Position numbers and translations under genes: made by a program. The notes beneath the pieces are model-generated. The model did no database searches. It was not told the DNA's origin and saw only the letters and a list, made by a program, of their open reading frames with translations. This document shows positions 10,843-22,800 of a stretch of 64,000 nt of DNA, piece by piece. Origin of the DNA: Triangularia verruculosa (Eukaryota > Ascomycota > Sordariomycetes > Sordariales > Podosporaceae); assembly GCA_033296885.1 (NCBI GenBank), contig MU863947.1, positions 1-64,000 of the forward strand, read 5' to 3'. Each line of letters starts with the position of its first letter. Within the stretch, counting starts at the first letter, position 1.

Positions 10843-12171
10843 AGGCTGGAAGCAACGTGGTGTCTGTAACAAGGCGAATCAACAATTGTTGGCGGGTGTT
10901 CTCGACTGCATTAGTTCTGGCGTTCCGGGTCATGGGCATCGTTTTGATTGCTTAATTTCCGGGCCAGCTATGCTGTCCATTTGCTTGAGAGTTAGATGGG
11001 ACTCCCCAAGGCCAGGAGCGAGCAAGTGACCCCAGGGTGGAAAAGACACTTAGACAGGAGGGTCTGCGTTCGTTAGCCGTGGTGGAAAAATCAATACCAA
11101 CAGTACAGAAATGCCCACAAGATTCTGCCCCTTGACAAGTTTTTCCAGAGAATGTGTGAATGCAAATCTCAGGAACGGGATGGGGCCTGGTTGACGTAAA
11201 TGTTGATGTTAGATGCGGTACTCTACCCTTTTGCGGACCACTGTTTCAGCCCGGAGTGTTTTCTCGGAGTCGGAGTCCACGCATCGAAGGGTCCGGAAAT
11301 ATTACAGCTGACGTTCGGAAACAAATGGCCGATTGACATGTTCAAATGCGTGTATGCTTTAATCGTTCTTATTGTTGTTCGCCTTGTACCTGTACCTTAA
11401 TAAGCAGTGAGGGGTCTTCCAAAAATCAGACGGTAATCCATCCATAGCGTTTCCCAACTTGTTCCTGACCGCTGAAGTCTCATAAGGGTTCCCAACGATG
11501 CCACTTCGTGTAGTAGCTTGTCCCACGTTTCACTCTCTGCCCACCATTGCCATTGGGCGCGGCGGGGGAGGAGAGGGGCAGGTTGGTGGGGTTATGCAGC
11601 CAGAAGCAGTCTAGCTTGACCTAGGACCTCTCACCGACCAGGCCTTCAAGGTTGCTGCCTCTCTTTTCGCACCCCCCACATTTTGGGCGTCCCGCTTTCG
11701 CTCGGGTTTGATCTTTCCTAATGTTCTTGTAGTCGCCTTATTCCGGTCCGTTAGCATTGTGCTCGCTGTCTTCACGGCCACACAAGGAACACAATTGATT
11801 CTGTTCTGGCGGCAGTTTGAAAAGCAGAAATTGACAGATTTGCCGTCATCTGCCTGTCCCTGCCACAGCTTGTGCTAATGCTCCTGATTTTCGGTGTTCG
11901 GTGCTTTCTGCCAGAGTTGTGACGGCAATTAACTTGAACCCCAGTGCCCTGCCCAGCGCCTAGATTACGACCCCTCACTCCGCCGACTCCGCCCCTCGTT
12001 TAAAAGTAAGCAAAACCCCCGACCATTCTCCCATCTTTTTTCCCTGACCATTCCCCCCGCCCTTCACCTTTTCCACCCCCATCGGCAGGTCTGTGTTTGC
12101 TACTACCAAGCTGCCCTGGAACTGCATGCTAACCACGCGCTATTGTGACAGACTCCCCCCATTACTTCAAG
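10843..12171. other. Intergenic region with SAH hydrolase promoter and leader
   Basis: No gene is seen. The right part (about 11900-12170) is C-rich on the plus strand, typical of leaders of highly expressed fungal genes, and holds a probable leader intron, listed separately. Confidence 0.55.
12006..12151 (+). other. Probable 5' UTR intron of adenosylhomocysteinase
   Basis: A GTAAGC donor at 12006, the branch-like sequence ATGCTAACC at about 12125-12133, and a GTGACAG acceptor ending at 12151 make a 146 nt intron that ends 20 nt before the ATG. An alternative donor is GTCTGT at about 12089. This is inference from splice signals only. Confidence 0.5.
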
Positions 12172-13699
12172 ATGTCCAACTTCAAGGTCGCCGATATCTC
12201 CCTCGCTGCCTTCGGGCGCCGCGAGATCGAGCTCGCTGAGAACGAGATGCCCGGTCTCATGAAGACTAGAGAGAAGGTTGGACTTCTGGCCCTTCTCGGA
12301 TCTTGATCATTTTTGCTAACTCTGTCTCTAGTATGCTGCTGATCAGCCTCTCAAGGGTGCCCGCATTGCTGGGTGCCTCCACATGACCATTCAGACTGCT
12401 GTCCTTATCGAGACCCTGACCGCTCTCGGCGCTGAGGTTACATGGACTTCTTGCAACATTTTCAGCACTCAAGACCACGCCGCCGCCGCCATTGCCGCCA
12501 CTGGCGTGCCAGTCTTTGCCTGGAAGGGTGAGACTGAGGAGGAGTACAACTGGTGCTTGGAGCAGCAGCTCGTTGCCTTCAAGGACAACAAGAAGCTGAA
12601 CCTCATCCTCGATGACGGCGGTGATCTTACTCACTTGGTGCACACCAAGTACCCCGAGATGCTAGCTGACTGCTATGGTGTCTCTGAGGAGACCACCACT
12701 GGTGTTCACCACCTCTACCGCATGCTCAAGGAGGGCAAGCTCCTTGTTCCTGCCATCAACGTGAACGACTCTGTCACCAAGTCCAAGTTCGATAACTTGT
12801 ACGGCTGCCGCGAGTCCCTCATTGACGGCATCAAGCGCGCCACCGACGTGATGATTGCTGGCAAGATTGGTGTTGTCGCTGGTTTCGGTGACGTCGGCAA
12901 GGGCTGCGCCCTTGCCCTCCAGGGCATGGGTGCTCGCGTCCTCGTCACTGAGGTCGATCCTATCAACGCTCTCCAGGCTGCCATGGCCGGTTTCCAGGTC
13001 ACCACCATGGAGAAGGCCGCCAAGGTTGGTCAGATCTTTGTCACCACCACTGGCTGCCGTGACATCTTGGTTGGCAAGCACTTCGAGGCCATGCCCAACG
13101 ACGCTATTGTCTGCAGTATGTTTTCTTACCCCCTTTTCACTTGACTCGCATATTATTCCAGCAACTAACGTGTATATAGACATTGGTCACTTCGATGTCG
13201 AGATTGACGTTGCCTGGCTCAAGGCCAACGCCCAGTCTGTTCAGAACATCAAGCCCCAGGTTGACCGCTTCCTCATGAAGAATGGCCGCCACGTCATCCT
13301 TCTGGCTGAGGGCCGTCTTGTCAACTTGGGCTGCGCCACTGGCCACAGCTCTTTCGTCATGTCCTGCAGCTTCACCAACCAGGTGCTCGCTCAGATCATG
13401 CTCTTCAAGAACAACGACGAGGCTTTCGCCAAGAAGTACGTCGAGTACGCCAAGAGCGGCAAGCTCGAGAAGAAGGTCTACGTCCTGCCTAAGATCCTCG
13501 ATGAGGAGGTTGCTCGTCTCCACTTGGATCACGTCAACGTTGAGCTTGAGACTCTCACCACTGCCCAGTCTGAGTACCTCGGCCTTGATATTGAGGGTCC
13601 CTACAAGACCGACCAGTATGTTCCCCCCTATTTTATGTGGCCGCTAGATTGCCCTCTTTTCTGCTCGTTCACTAACAGTTCACCAGCTACCGTTACTAA
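12172..13699 (+). CDS. Adenosylhomocysteinase (S-adenosyl-L-homocysteine hydrolase)
   Basis: Cytoplasmic NAD-dependent enzyme that splits S-adenosylhomocysteine into adenosine and homocysteine, which relieves product inhibition of methyltransferases. 445 residues, family length. Exons 12172-12276, 12332-13115, 13180-13615 and 13687-13699; introns 55, 64 and 71 nt. The sequence holds the substrate motif LHMTIQTAVLIETL near residue 50, DDGGD near 130, the Rossmann NAD site VAGFGDVGKG near 220, the inserted fungal/eukaryotic segment, and the invariant end DHYRY. That last motif is only completed by a 13-nt final coding exon (CTACCGTTACTAA). The start context is good (AAG ATG TCC). A SAM-carrier-like gene lies 5 kb upstream, also in the methyl cycle; the link may be chance. 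Confidence 0.97.
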
Positions 13700-14788
13700 A
13701 AAATTTTCCTTTTTTAATTCAACAACTCTGATCTTGGACAGGTCTCGGCGGCATGTAATGGGGGTTTTGGGGGCATTGTTTTTCAACAGGCATGGCTTGC
13801 ATGATACATATAGGGCTTGGGCAGGGTAACTAAAAATGGCTGGGGGCATGGTACGCATTTTCAACAAAAAGTACGGCGTTGGCTTTGGCTCATGATATCC
13901 ACCCACACCCATACTTGGCAGGCGTTAAACATATTGGGGCGCTGGAGCGCCTAAATCTCAAGGGCGAAAAAGGTAGTAGAGTGAAGGGGAATAAGGCCCC
14001 GTCAACCGAGGTCTTCGAGAATAGAGGGACAACAACACAATAAAATACCCATATGTCCTTTTTTCGAAGTGCGCATCCCATTCATATTGGAGCAGACGAA
14101 GCGTGTTGCAACGGTCTTTACTCATTACGGCTCCCGTTCCTATCACCACCATCCAGTATAGCATCAAGAACAAGCGATTCAACAGACCCGCTGTTGCTCG
14201 GTGCAACAACAGATCTTGCATCGGGGCTGCCCATATCCTTAAGTGGCAGTCACTCTCCGGTTTACCATGTTGCTATTGATGCTTTCGCAGTGGCTAAGAC
14301 TCTTATCTATCATCAGTGATACCGCTGATCCCCGTCAACCCCGAAGCAGGTCACAACCAATAGCGTCGATGAAACTGGCTGATGGCACATGCAATACATG
14401 TAATTCATGATGCCGCCAGCCGTTGACGCCGACACCGGGTGGCTCCTCTCCTTGTCACAACCTCGACCAACCACTATTGGGTTATGCCGAGCATATTCTA
14501 CCATCAACACTACTTCCAGGCTCAGTGTCGTTCACATCCGGCTTATATCTGGAGCAGACCACTTCATCAAGAATTTCGTTGCTTAAACTCATATTTCACT
14601 TGATCTTTCAACCCATTTCATCTTTTTCCGTGGACACGCCCGCTGTTGTGTTCCAACAACCCCGCGCCACGGTTGGAGGTGAAAGTGATATCATTTTCCA
14701 TCGCTGTCTTGCATAGCTTTCGGCCCCTGGCTCAATCAGGATAGGAATATCACCAAGCCAGCCACACAGAGTACGTCTGTAGCCTCCA
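13700..14788. other. Intergenic region, no gene seen
   Basis: It holds the 3' UTR of the hydrolase and the promoter of the dehydrogenase gene. Short ORFs occur on both strands without protein character. Confidence 0.5.
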
Positions 14789-15987
14789 ATGGCTTCCTCG
14801 AGAGGTGGTGCGGACCGGTCGAAGGTGCTTTTACTTGGAGAGATTGAACAGTAAGTTTCGCTATCTTTCTCTCTCCCTCTCTCTCTTTCTGCCTATCCTC
14901 TACCGAGCCGGTGTCCAAACTGAATGTATTGAAAGTGCGCAATCATCGTGGGACGACATCGGTGATATAGCCGAAGTCCTGACGCCAAAGTCAACCAACC
15001 GGGCCGACTTCATCCATGAAGCTTCCACAGGAGCATTCGACGGCTGTGTTGCCGCCTACCGCACCTTTGACAGCTTCGAAGTGACAGGCAAAGTAGACGC
15101 CGAGCTGCTCCAGGCGCTGCCCGATTCCCTCCGCTTCATCTGCCACAACGGAGCCGGCTACGACCAGGTCGACGTCCAAGCCTGCACCGCCCGCAACATC
15201 CGGGTGTCCAACACCCCGACGGCCGTCGATGACGCGACGGCTGACATGGCCATATTTCTCCTTCTCGGCGCTCTACGGAACGTGGCTGTTGGCATGGCCT
15301 CTCTCCGCGCCGGAGACTGGCGAGGCAAGACCCTCCCGGCGCTGGGCCACGACCCCCAGGGAAAAGTCCTCGGTATCCTGGGAATGGGCGGGATAGGCCG
15401 CAACATGGCCAAAAAGGCCTTGGCGTTCGGCATGAAGATTCGCTACCACAACCGGACGAGGCTAGATCCCGATGCCGAGGAGGAAATCGGCGCCGAGTAC
15501 GTCGACTTCGACGCGCTCCTGGCCGAGAGCGACGTTCTCAGTCTGAATCTACCCCTGAACGTAAGCATAACACACTCCCTTTACTACTTACTTACTGCAC
15601 TTGAAACTAGCTCTCTTACTGTTTTTTCTTTTGATAATACAGCCTAAAACCCGTCACATCATCTCCCGCGACGAGTTCTCCAAAATGAAACCAGGCATCA
15701 TCATCGTCAACACGGCTAGGGGAGCCGTCATAGACGAAGCGGCACTGGTGGAAGCCCTCGATTCCGGACACGTCTGCTCCGCCGGGCTGGATGTGTACGA
15801 GAACGAGCCGGAGGTCCATCCCGGCTTGCTTGCCAACCCTCGCGTCCTTCTCGTGCCGCACATGGGGACCTTTACCGTGGAGACGGAGACCAAGATGGAG
15901 GAGTGGGCAATTAGCAACGTGCGCATGGCCGTGGAGCGTGGCTGCTTGCGCAGTATTGTGCCGGAACAGAAGAGCATGGACATGTAG
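14789..15987 (+). CDS. D-2-hydroxyacid dehydrogenase, glyoxylate/hydroxypyruvate reductase type
   Basis: 343 residues; exons 14789-14850, 14936-15560 and 15643-15987 (introns 85 and 82 nt). It belongs to the D-isomer-specific 2-hydroxyacid dehydrogenases. The NAD(P) site is GILGMGGIGRNMAKKA (about residue 160). The catalytic Arg is in VNTARGAVID, the Glu in DVYENEPEV and the His in VPHMGT. Similarity of the whole chain is closest to fungal GOR1-like glyoxylate reductases, so reduction of glyoxylate or hydroxypyruvate is likely; exact substrate is not certain. The first intron contains a CT-rich stretch (about 14868-14893) and uses a weak AAG acceptor. That choice is favoured because it gives an in-frame join (His-Ala-Gln) and removes a non-conserved insert. 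Confidence 0.88.
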
Positions 15988-16857
15988 TTAAGACCATTCC
16001 ATAGCACCGCTGATATGGCTTAAACGAAGGTTGGACTTGGAGCCTAACGAGCAAGATTGAGGTGTGCTCCATCTTTGCTTATTCACCTCATGCCTGAAGA
16101 AGTGTTGTGTAAAAATGACAAACTTTTTGTATTACATGGAATGGTTCAACTTGGTGTCCATTTCTTGGTGAATCACACACTTGTAACCATCGTCTCACGT
16201 CTATCAATTTTCAGTACGGCAATGAGGCATCAACCACTTGGCACAACACCTAAACTCTCACCCTATGTAACATCATCCATGATAGACAAGAGTATGAGAT
16301 CAGAGTTCGGCACGCTGATTCGATTGTTCGGCGTCAGCCATGCGCCGTGAAGCACAGTATATTTGGCCGTGACAGCTGATGATATTCTACAATGTTTGGA
16401 AATTCTAAATATAGGACCGCTTCAGTTTGCTACCTCCGCGAAGAGCGTGAGGTTATATATGAACCCAGAGAAGTAAAAAAAAAATGAAGCCTCCATCGCT
16501 TGCCATCAAATGCAGCTTTCTTTTATATCAGATTTTTGCAGCCCCAACCAAGTAACTCCGTATGCATCCTCATGCCCCAATGCAGGACTATGCTAGCCTC
16601 CAATTCTGTCCATTTTTTTTTTTTGTGAGGGGGGGTTCAGGATATGTTTCTGACGCTCCGGACAACCGCCCGAGAGGGATATCCTATTTTGTTTTTGTTA
16701 TGCCGAAATGAAAACTGAAAGAAAATATTGTACAAGGAAAATGGCGATGTTTTCGGAACAAGAACGCGCCGCCGAGAGAGTATCCACGCTCCTTCGATCG
16801 AAGTGAGAAAATAGCTCTATGTTGCGGGGCCGAGAGAGTGAATCAACGACTTGGCTT
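15988..16857. other. Convergent intergenic region, no gene seen
   Basis: It lies between two genes that point at each other. It contains poly-A (about 16476) and poly-T plus G runs (about 16612-16637), consistent with 3' UTR sequence. No ORF is credible. Confidence 0.5.
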
Positions 16858-19855
16858 CTAAACACCTCTGCCGCTCTTGTTGACATTAACACCAGGCCGG
16901 ACAAATGCTCGATAAGCTAAATCGGCAAGACGCCGCACAACGTTGGTTGTGCCACCAGTCGAAGTAGCTTCGTCCCGGATAAATCTTGTGGCGACTGCAA
17001 GCTTGCTGCGCGGGTCCGATTCTTCCAAGTGCGCGCCCACGTTTTGTTCGTTCGGGCCAGCATCCCAGCGTGCTGTAAATTCGCGAAGCACCGCGATACT
17101 GTAAAGCACATCGCGATTTTCCCGACCATCCAATAGAGACCTCATTAGGCCCAGCAAGTGTTCCCGGGTAGAAGCGGCCGAAGGCGACGCATGCGCACTC
17201 AAGAGGTACTGCGCCAGATGATACCAAAACTCCAACTCGCTCCTTCGTGGTTGGTGCATGTTGGTTGCTGGTGGTGTATAAGGATTATTGTCTAGTGTCC
17301 CCCCCGATATCAGCGTCTCAAAAATTTGCAAACGACCGCATGCCTCAGCAGAGTCCGGTCCAGGTAAGCTTGATGTGGGAGGAGGGTGTGCGCTTCCAGA
17401 AGCGGCCAAGAGTGGAAGACGAGCAAGCGCCCAGATGACATGTGTTTCGAGGTGGCCCGAAGTTACCATATTGGCCGGATCAGTGCCGTGAATTTTCGAA
17501 ATGGATTCGATGAAGGAGGCGAAAAGTGAATTAAGAGGTTGGCCGTTGGGAAGGATGGCAGCAGAAAGAACCGCCGTAACCCGGTCCTTTGGAATGTCGT
17601 ACCACTGCGTCTCGAAGAAAAGCGTCAGGCCTGGGACGTAGACCTCGTAGTAAAGCTTCGTCATCTCGTCGAGGAGCTCGGGGGACGGCGGCGAGCTGGG
17701 TGCTGGGGGGAAGGGGCCCCCCAGTCCTATCAGCTCATCGACCTTCATCTTCTTTGCTGGGAAACTAGTATGAGCGGACATGATCTCCCGCGATTGGGTC
17801 TGCGCAAGGGCAGGCAAGGTGGAGGGGGAGGATGGGGTGCCACCTCTCAGATTGTTCTTGTCACCAACGACTTGGGATATGCCCCCTTCAGCCTTAATAT
17901 GCTGCTGGTAGTGCAGCGCGGGCGCGTTCGAGGCTTCGGCACCTTGGAGGGCGGGGTCGATGGCCGCCGAGTAGTCGTACTGCTGGTCGGTCTTGACGCT
18001 CTGCGGGGTCGCGGATGCGGACGAGTCAAATGCAACACTCGAAGCGGGCGGGGGCGGGTACGAGGCCGTGGTGGTGGGAGGATACGAGTGCGCGGTGGAA
18101 GAGGACAGGACGGTCGGGGCGGGGGAGGCAAGCGTCGAAGGCGTTGGGGGTTGCTGTGGTTGTTGCTGCTGCTGACCGCTCGGGGCCGGCTGGATGGCTG
18201 TCGGGCCTGGCTGTTGCTTGAAGATGGGATCGTAGCCAAGGCACTCGCGCTTCGACTTCTTGCAATTGTTGCACGTCGGGTGTCCCTCGTCGCACTGCAC
18301 CAAGAAAATGTCACGTTAGAGTCAAGCTGGATTAGGTGGGCTGGAATTTGGAATCGAGTGTGGGCTGGGCCCGCAAGTTGTGCGGTTGTGTGAGGTTGAG
18401 GAGGGGGGACGTCAGGGGAGAAAAGTAGTTGGAGCCGAAAATAAATTCGGGGTCTTGTCCAAGCGCCTTCGGCAGCGGCACTGACGTGTTGTGGAAGGAT
18501 GGCTGGCTCGCTGGTTTGCTCGCTTTGGAATAGCCCCGACGTCAAGCGGCGGGATAGCTGCTCCAAGCGATCACAAGCGAAAGCATCAAGTCGACCCGAG
18601 AAAACAGGCAGCTCTTGTTCCAACCACAAAACGTTAAACGCACCACCGAATGTCTCCCCAACAACGTCTCTGTCCAACGCCAAACAACCGCACCATTGCC
18701 AGCCCGCAGACCGTCTCAATTGAGACCGCCAGGGCAGCAGAAATGCAAGAACAACAATGAAAGCCGTCGACGCACCTTTATTCTACGCTTGCGACATGTC
18801 AAACAGCCGGTTTTCGTCCGTCGCTTAATCTCCTGTCAGCCACAACGAAAAGCTCATGGTCAGCAGGCCGACTCATCCCGGGGTATCAGGGGCCTGTTCC
18901 GGTTCTCCGGTACCTTTTTGTGTCTGCCTCCGCTCATAGCGATACGGGGATCGGCCGCCAGGCCAGGTGGAATTGCAAAGCGCATTCCGGTCGAGGGGTC
19001 TGGAAGCCCGTAGACGTGTGGATGGAGATAGTGGTATCCCATGCCGGACGGTCCCGGCACCATTTGGGCTGCCATGTGGCCACCCAGCGCCATACCGTGC
19101 TGCGGGTGCTGCTGTGGTGGCGGCTGCGGCTGCCCGTGCCCGTGTCCGTGTCCGTGTCCGTGATCGAGGGTTCGCATGCTGGGAAGGGACGTCGGAGTCG
19201 GTCTGTAGGGATCGGCAGGCGGAACGGCCTGCGGAGGGTAGGGGTAGTGTGAGGATGGTGGCATGCCAGCAGATGGGTAGGGCATCGAACTGCCATAGCT
19301 GACAGGTTGGCGGGGAGGCCCAGGGAGTGGCTGGGTGTTGGACATCATGGACGCGGTCAACATTGGCGCGTCGCCGCTGTATCGCGCCTCGTACTGGCCG
19401 CCCCGAACTTCGTGCATCGAATTCTCTGCTGCGCCGGCAGCAACGGTACTGGTAGCGGCAGTGCTGGCACTCGACGCGTGACTGTGTGTGTTGTGGGGCT
19501 TCACGCTCGGGCTCCCACGGGCTGCTTTCTCGCTTTTACCGCCGCGTCCCTCACCGTTGATGGTGCTGGTGCTAGTGTGTACTGGCAAGCTGACAGGCTG
19601 TGACGTCTGCGACGGCGGTGGTGCTTGAGCTTGAATCTGAGCCTGAGCCTGTGCTGGCGGCGGCGTCCAGTAGCGTGGATGGTGGTGTTGTGAGGGCTGT
19701 GAGAGCTGGGGAAGTTGGTGTGGTGGTTGGGCCGGTAAGGACTGGTGGTGCTCGTCGAGCGTGTTGATATTTGGCAGCACACGCGGCGGCTTTACGGGAT
19801 TCGAATCCAGAGACGACTGCAGTCGCAACTGGGATGACTCGGGGTATTGAGCCAT
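16858..19855 (-). CDS. Zn2Cys6 (zinc cluster) transcription factor
   Basis: 811-residue nuclear regulator. Exons, read on the minus strand: 19855-18914, 18832-18776 and 18294-16858. The first 314 residues are disordered, rich in Pro, Gln, His and Ser, with an HG dipeptide run (about 19138-19168). The DNA-binding domain starts in exon 2 (KRRTKTGCLTCRKRRIK) and ends in exon 3 (CDEGHPTCNNCKKSKREC). It has perfect C-x2-C-x6-C-x6-C-x2-C-x6-C spacing, only reached by joining these exons. Behind it come Q/P-rich sequence and a helical C-terminal domain (from about LLDEMTKLYYEVYVPGLTLFF) of the fungal-specific regulator type. The zinc cluster sits in mid-protein, unlike the usual N-terminal place. 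Intron 1 is 81 nt; intron 2 is 481 nt, unusually long, and splits the cluster just before its third Cys. Targets are unknown; distantly like fission-yeast Moc3 regulators. Confidence 0.85.
18295..18775 (-). other. Long intron inside the zinc cluster of the regulator gene
   Basis: The donor is GTGCGT at 18775 and the acceptor is CAG ending at 18295, on the minus strand. At 481 nt it is several times longer than other introns in the window. The protein joins exactly (RRIK to CDEGHP), so no extra exon is needed. Partial retention or regulation is possible but not shown. Confidence 0.7.
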
Positions 19856-22800
19856 GCTGGGAATTTAATTAGATTTTTTTATGGAGCCACGATTCCTGAC
19901 CCTAAAAAAAAGCGACCAGGGGATGAACGCGACCCTGGGCCGGGTTTCCTGCGTCGACTGATGGACCTGCCTGTTGTTGGGTGTGTGGCTGCTCTCGAGA
20001 AATTCAACGATACGTCTCTGTAGATTGGCGGGCCTGTGCTTTTCTGGGCTGGGCGGCGTGCAAGGAAGCTGCAATGCGCGTTTGCTTCTCTTCTCTACGG
20101 TGGGCAGCTTGACTGACACGGAAGCGACCACGAAGCGACCTCGAGCCTGCATGCTTTGCGCGCTGCATTGGACGGTTCCTTGCTGGTCACTATTTTCCCG
20201 CAGACTCCCGTCCTTGGAGACCCAGGCCTGCCCCCTGTTCTTGGCTGTGCGGCGTACGGGCCTTTTAACGGGGCCTGGGGGAGGGGAGCGGAGGGGAAGG
20301 GGGGGTGGGAGAGAGCCTTAACGATCTTGTTGCCCGCCCATCGCTCGCTTCTGCCGTCGCCGCGATCCCTGGCTTCGATGAATTCCGGCCAGCACCAGGG
20401 CGGCGCCTCTTGTGCGACCAAAAGAAGCTTAATACGACCGTTTTTGCCTCTTCTGACCCTTTTTCTCCGTGATCAACTGCTGCATGGACCGTGGGGCAGA
20501 ATTCACTTAACGGTGACCCAGGCCAAACAGGCTGTTTTGACTTTTCCCCCCCCGTTCCCCCTGGCTAGGATCGGTGACGCTGGAAAATGAAGTGGATCTC
20601 TCTCCAATGGGGGGCGGCAGAGGCACGAATTAAGACCAGTGGCCTCCTCCGCCCATACACCACCGCCCCAGCCAAACCCCTCAAGTTCATAGTTCCAAAT
20701 TGCCCCATCTCGGCCAAGGTGGTGTCGTCCTCATCGTCCAGGACGCTGGTATTCTACGGGACACACATGTGAAGAGCCGGTCTGGGGGAAGAGCAAGATC
20801 AAGGTCGCTTGCCCCCTTTCCCTCGTTGGAGCCGGCACGGGCAGAAGCGAGCGAGCGAGTTCGATGTCGAAGCATGAACGAGTGGATCAGCGGTGTGGAT
20901 CCTGGGGATGACAAGCGAGACCGTTTGTGCGGTTGGACGTTTGGTTAAAACGAGAGTGGACCACACCTTAAAATACATGTGGACCACCGTGTACCATATC
21001 TACACAGGTACTATGCACATAAATAATCTGGACCAACTTCGTCACGTTTTATACACGTGTGGTCACGGCACCGAGCCTAGCTATTGGGACAGGACGACTC
21101 ATCACGAGACAAGACATGCTTCGACCGCAGCTGGGAGACCGGCTGGGACGATCAACAGCACAGACAGCTCTGTCCACTACCTGCCAAAAGAAAAGCGAAA
21201 TGGCTCGAAGCCGAGGCAGGAAACGCACAGGCCATGGAAAAAGGACTCGCCTTTAATTCAAGCCTCTCCTCCATAAGAAGAAGGTGTGTACAAATGGACC
21301 TAGGTATGCAAGGCAACCGTGCGACCGAGACCTACCGAGCACGGGAAATGGAAAAGGCTGTGCAAGAGAGAATGTGAGAATGAGATTGGAGATGAAATGA
21401 GCTGCCTCTATTCAGGGCGGCCGAGAGCCAAGGTTCCAACGACCTGACCAGAGCCAGGAATTATTCGACCGTGGTCGTCGCTCAAAGTGACACCCACAAT
21501 GCCACAGGGGACCCGGGTTCTGACTTCAGACGGCTCAGGACGCCCCAGGTTCCGGATTTTCCTCTGCCAACCTCACCAATGCAATTGGAGCCGACAAAGC
21601 GGTCTTGACTGCCGATTAGCGAACACCCTGCCCCCAGGCCAGGGGCGCTGATCTCTGTTTGACGACCGATTAAGTTATCCACCGGCATAATCCGATCCTG
21701 TGCCTTGCTCATATCAGTTCCATCAGTTCCATCACGACACCGCCATTGTCGCTGTTTTGGTCATATATTAACAAACCCCCAATGATGGAGGAATGCTGTT
21801 GCTTCACGTATCACCGATTGGAGGTTCGGAGTGTTGAAACCCGGAAGTATCTTTTGAATGGACAAGCTTGCCTCTTTCTCATCCTGTTGGCTCAAAAGAC
21901 GCGTAAATCTCCGAATCAACGGTCCGCATTACTTGTTCAGCAACCTCGGGCCCGACATGGAGACCCAACTTCTACAAGCCTTCCATACGGCGTAGGCCTC
22001 AGAGATGACCGGGAGAGGAACATGGGACTCTTTCCCATCATTTTCCCCATGGCCTCTCGACAGGTCGGTTAAACGAAAGGGGCCCCCGATCACAAGCCGC
22101 TCCCATCCTTTTCATGTTGATGCATTAGCTGATATCTCTTGCAGTGATGAGGCATCCCAATGGGGCGTCTGGGCGGCTCTCCCCGGGGCATACTCCAGTA
22201 TTCGACCACTAACCGAGCGTGTGCAGAATGATTACAGACATGGCCAGGCGATACGAGCCCAGTACACACGACGTTGCCACATATGAGAGCATGGCCGCCG
22301 TCATGGTGGCCTAGGCAAGTGACATCAAGTGCCGGAACCCAAACCATCGACCTGCAGATGCTATCACGAGGGTCGGCTTCTCCCTATCACTTCTGGCCCG
22401 CTCGTCTGTGTTCTCCTTCGCAAATGGGGCTGGCTGGCTTCCTCCAATGCGTGACGGAGAGGTGTGCAGGCGTCTCCGCGAATTTTCCTGCAAGACGGCA
22501 AAGACCTCCTTCGAGTTCATCCCACAACCCCCTTTAACCCATATGAAACATGTCCACCGTGCAGCACCGCTTCGTTCCGGCAGAACGGATACGAAGAGGA
22601 CTGTCATTTCATGGCAATCTAAAAGAGGTGTCAGATCTGAAGGTATACAGAACCGGTTTCTTTGCTCGGCCCTTTGAGACTTGACCTGAGTGAGTGTAAT
22701 AATCACTCTGTGGCCGTTTCTCTACTATGGGGTCCCGTGGAGTCAAGGTCTACGTGAGGCTTTGTAGGCTTCCTTGAGGCAGGAAAATAACGCCCTAGGC

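Noticed and set aside
12855..13829. 324-codon ORF over SAH hydrolase
   Set aside because: Its first part is a shifted frame of exon 2; it reads through introns 2 and 3. Only exon 3 is real and belongs to the hydrolase model.
17539..18719. ORFs of 280-290 codons on both strands over the Zn2Cys6 gene
   Set aside because: They are antisense or shifted-frame readings of Pro/Gln-rich exon 3 and of intron 2; the zinc cluster join proves the other frame.
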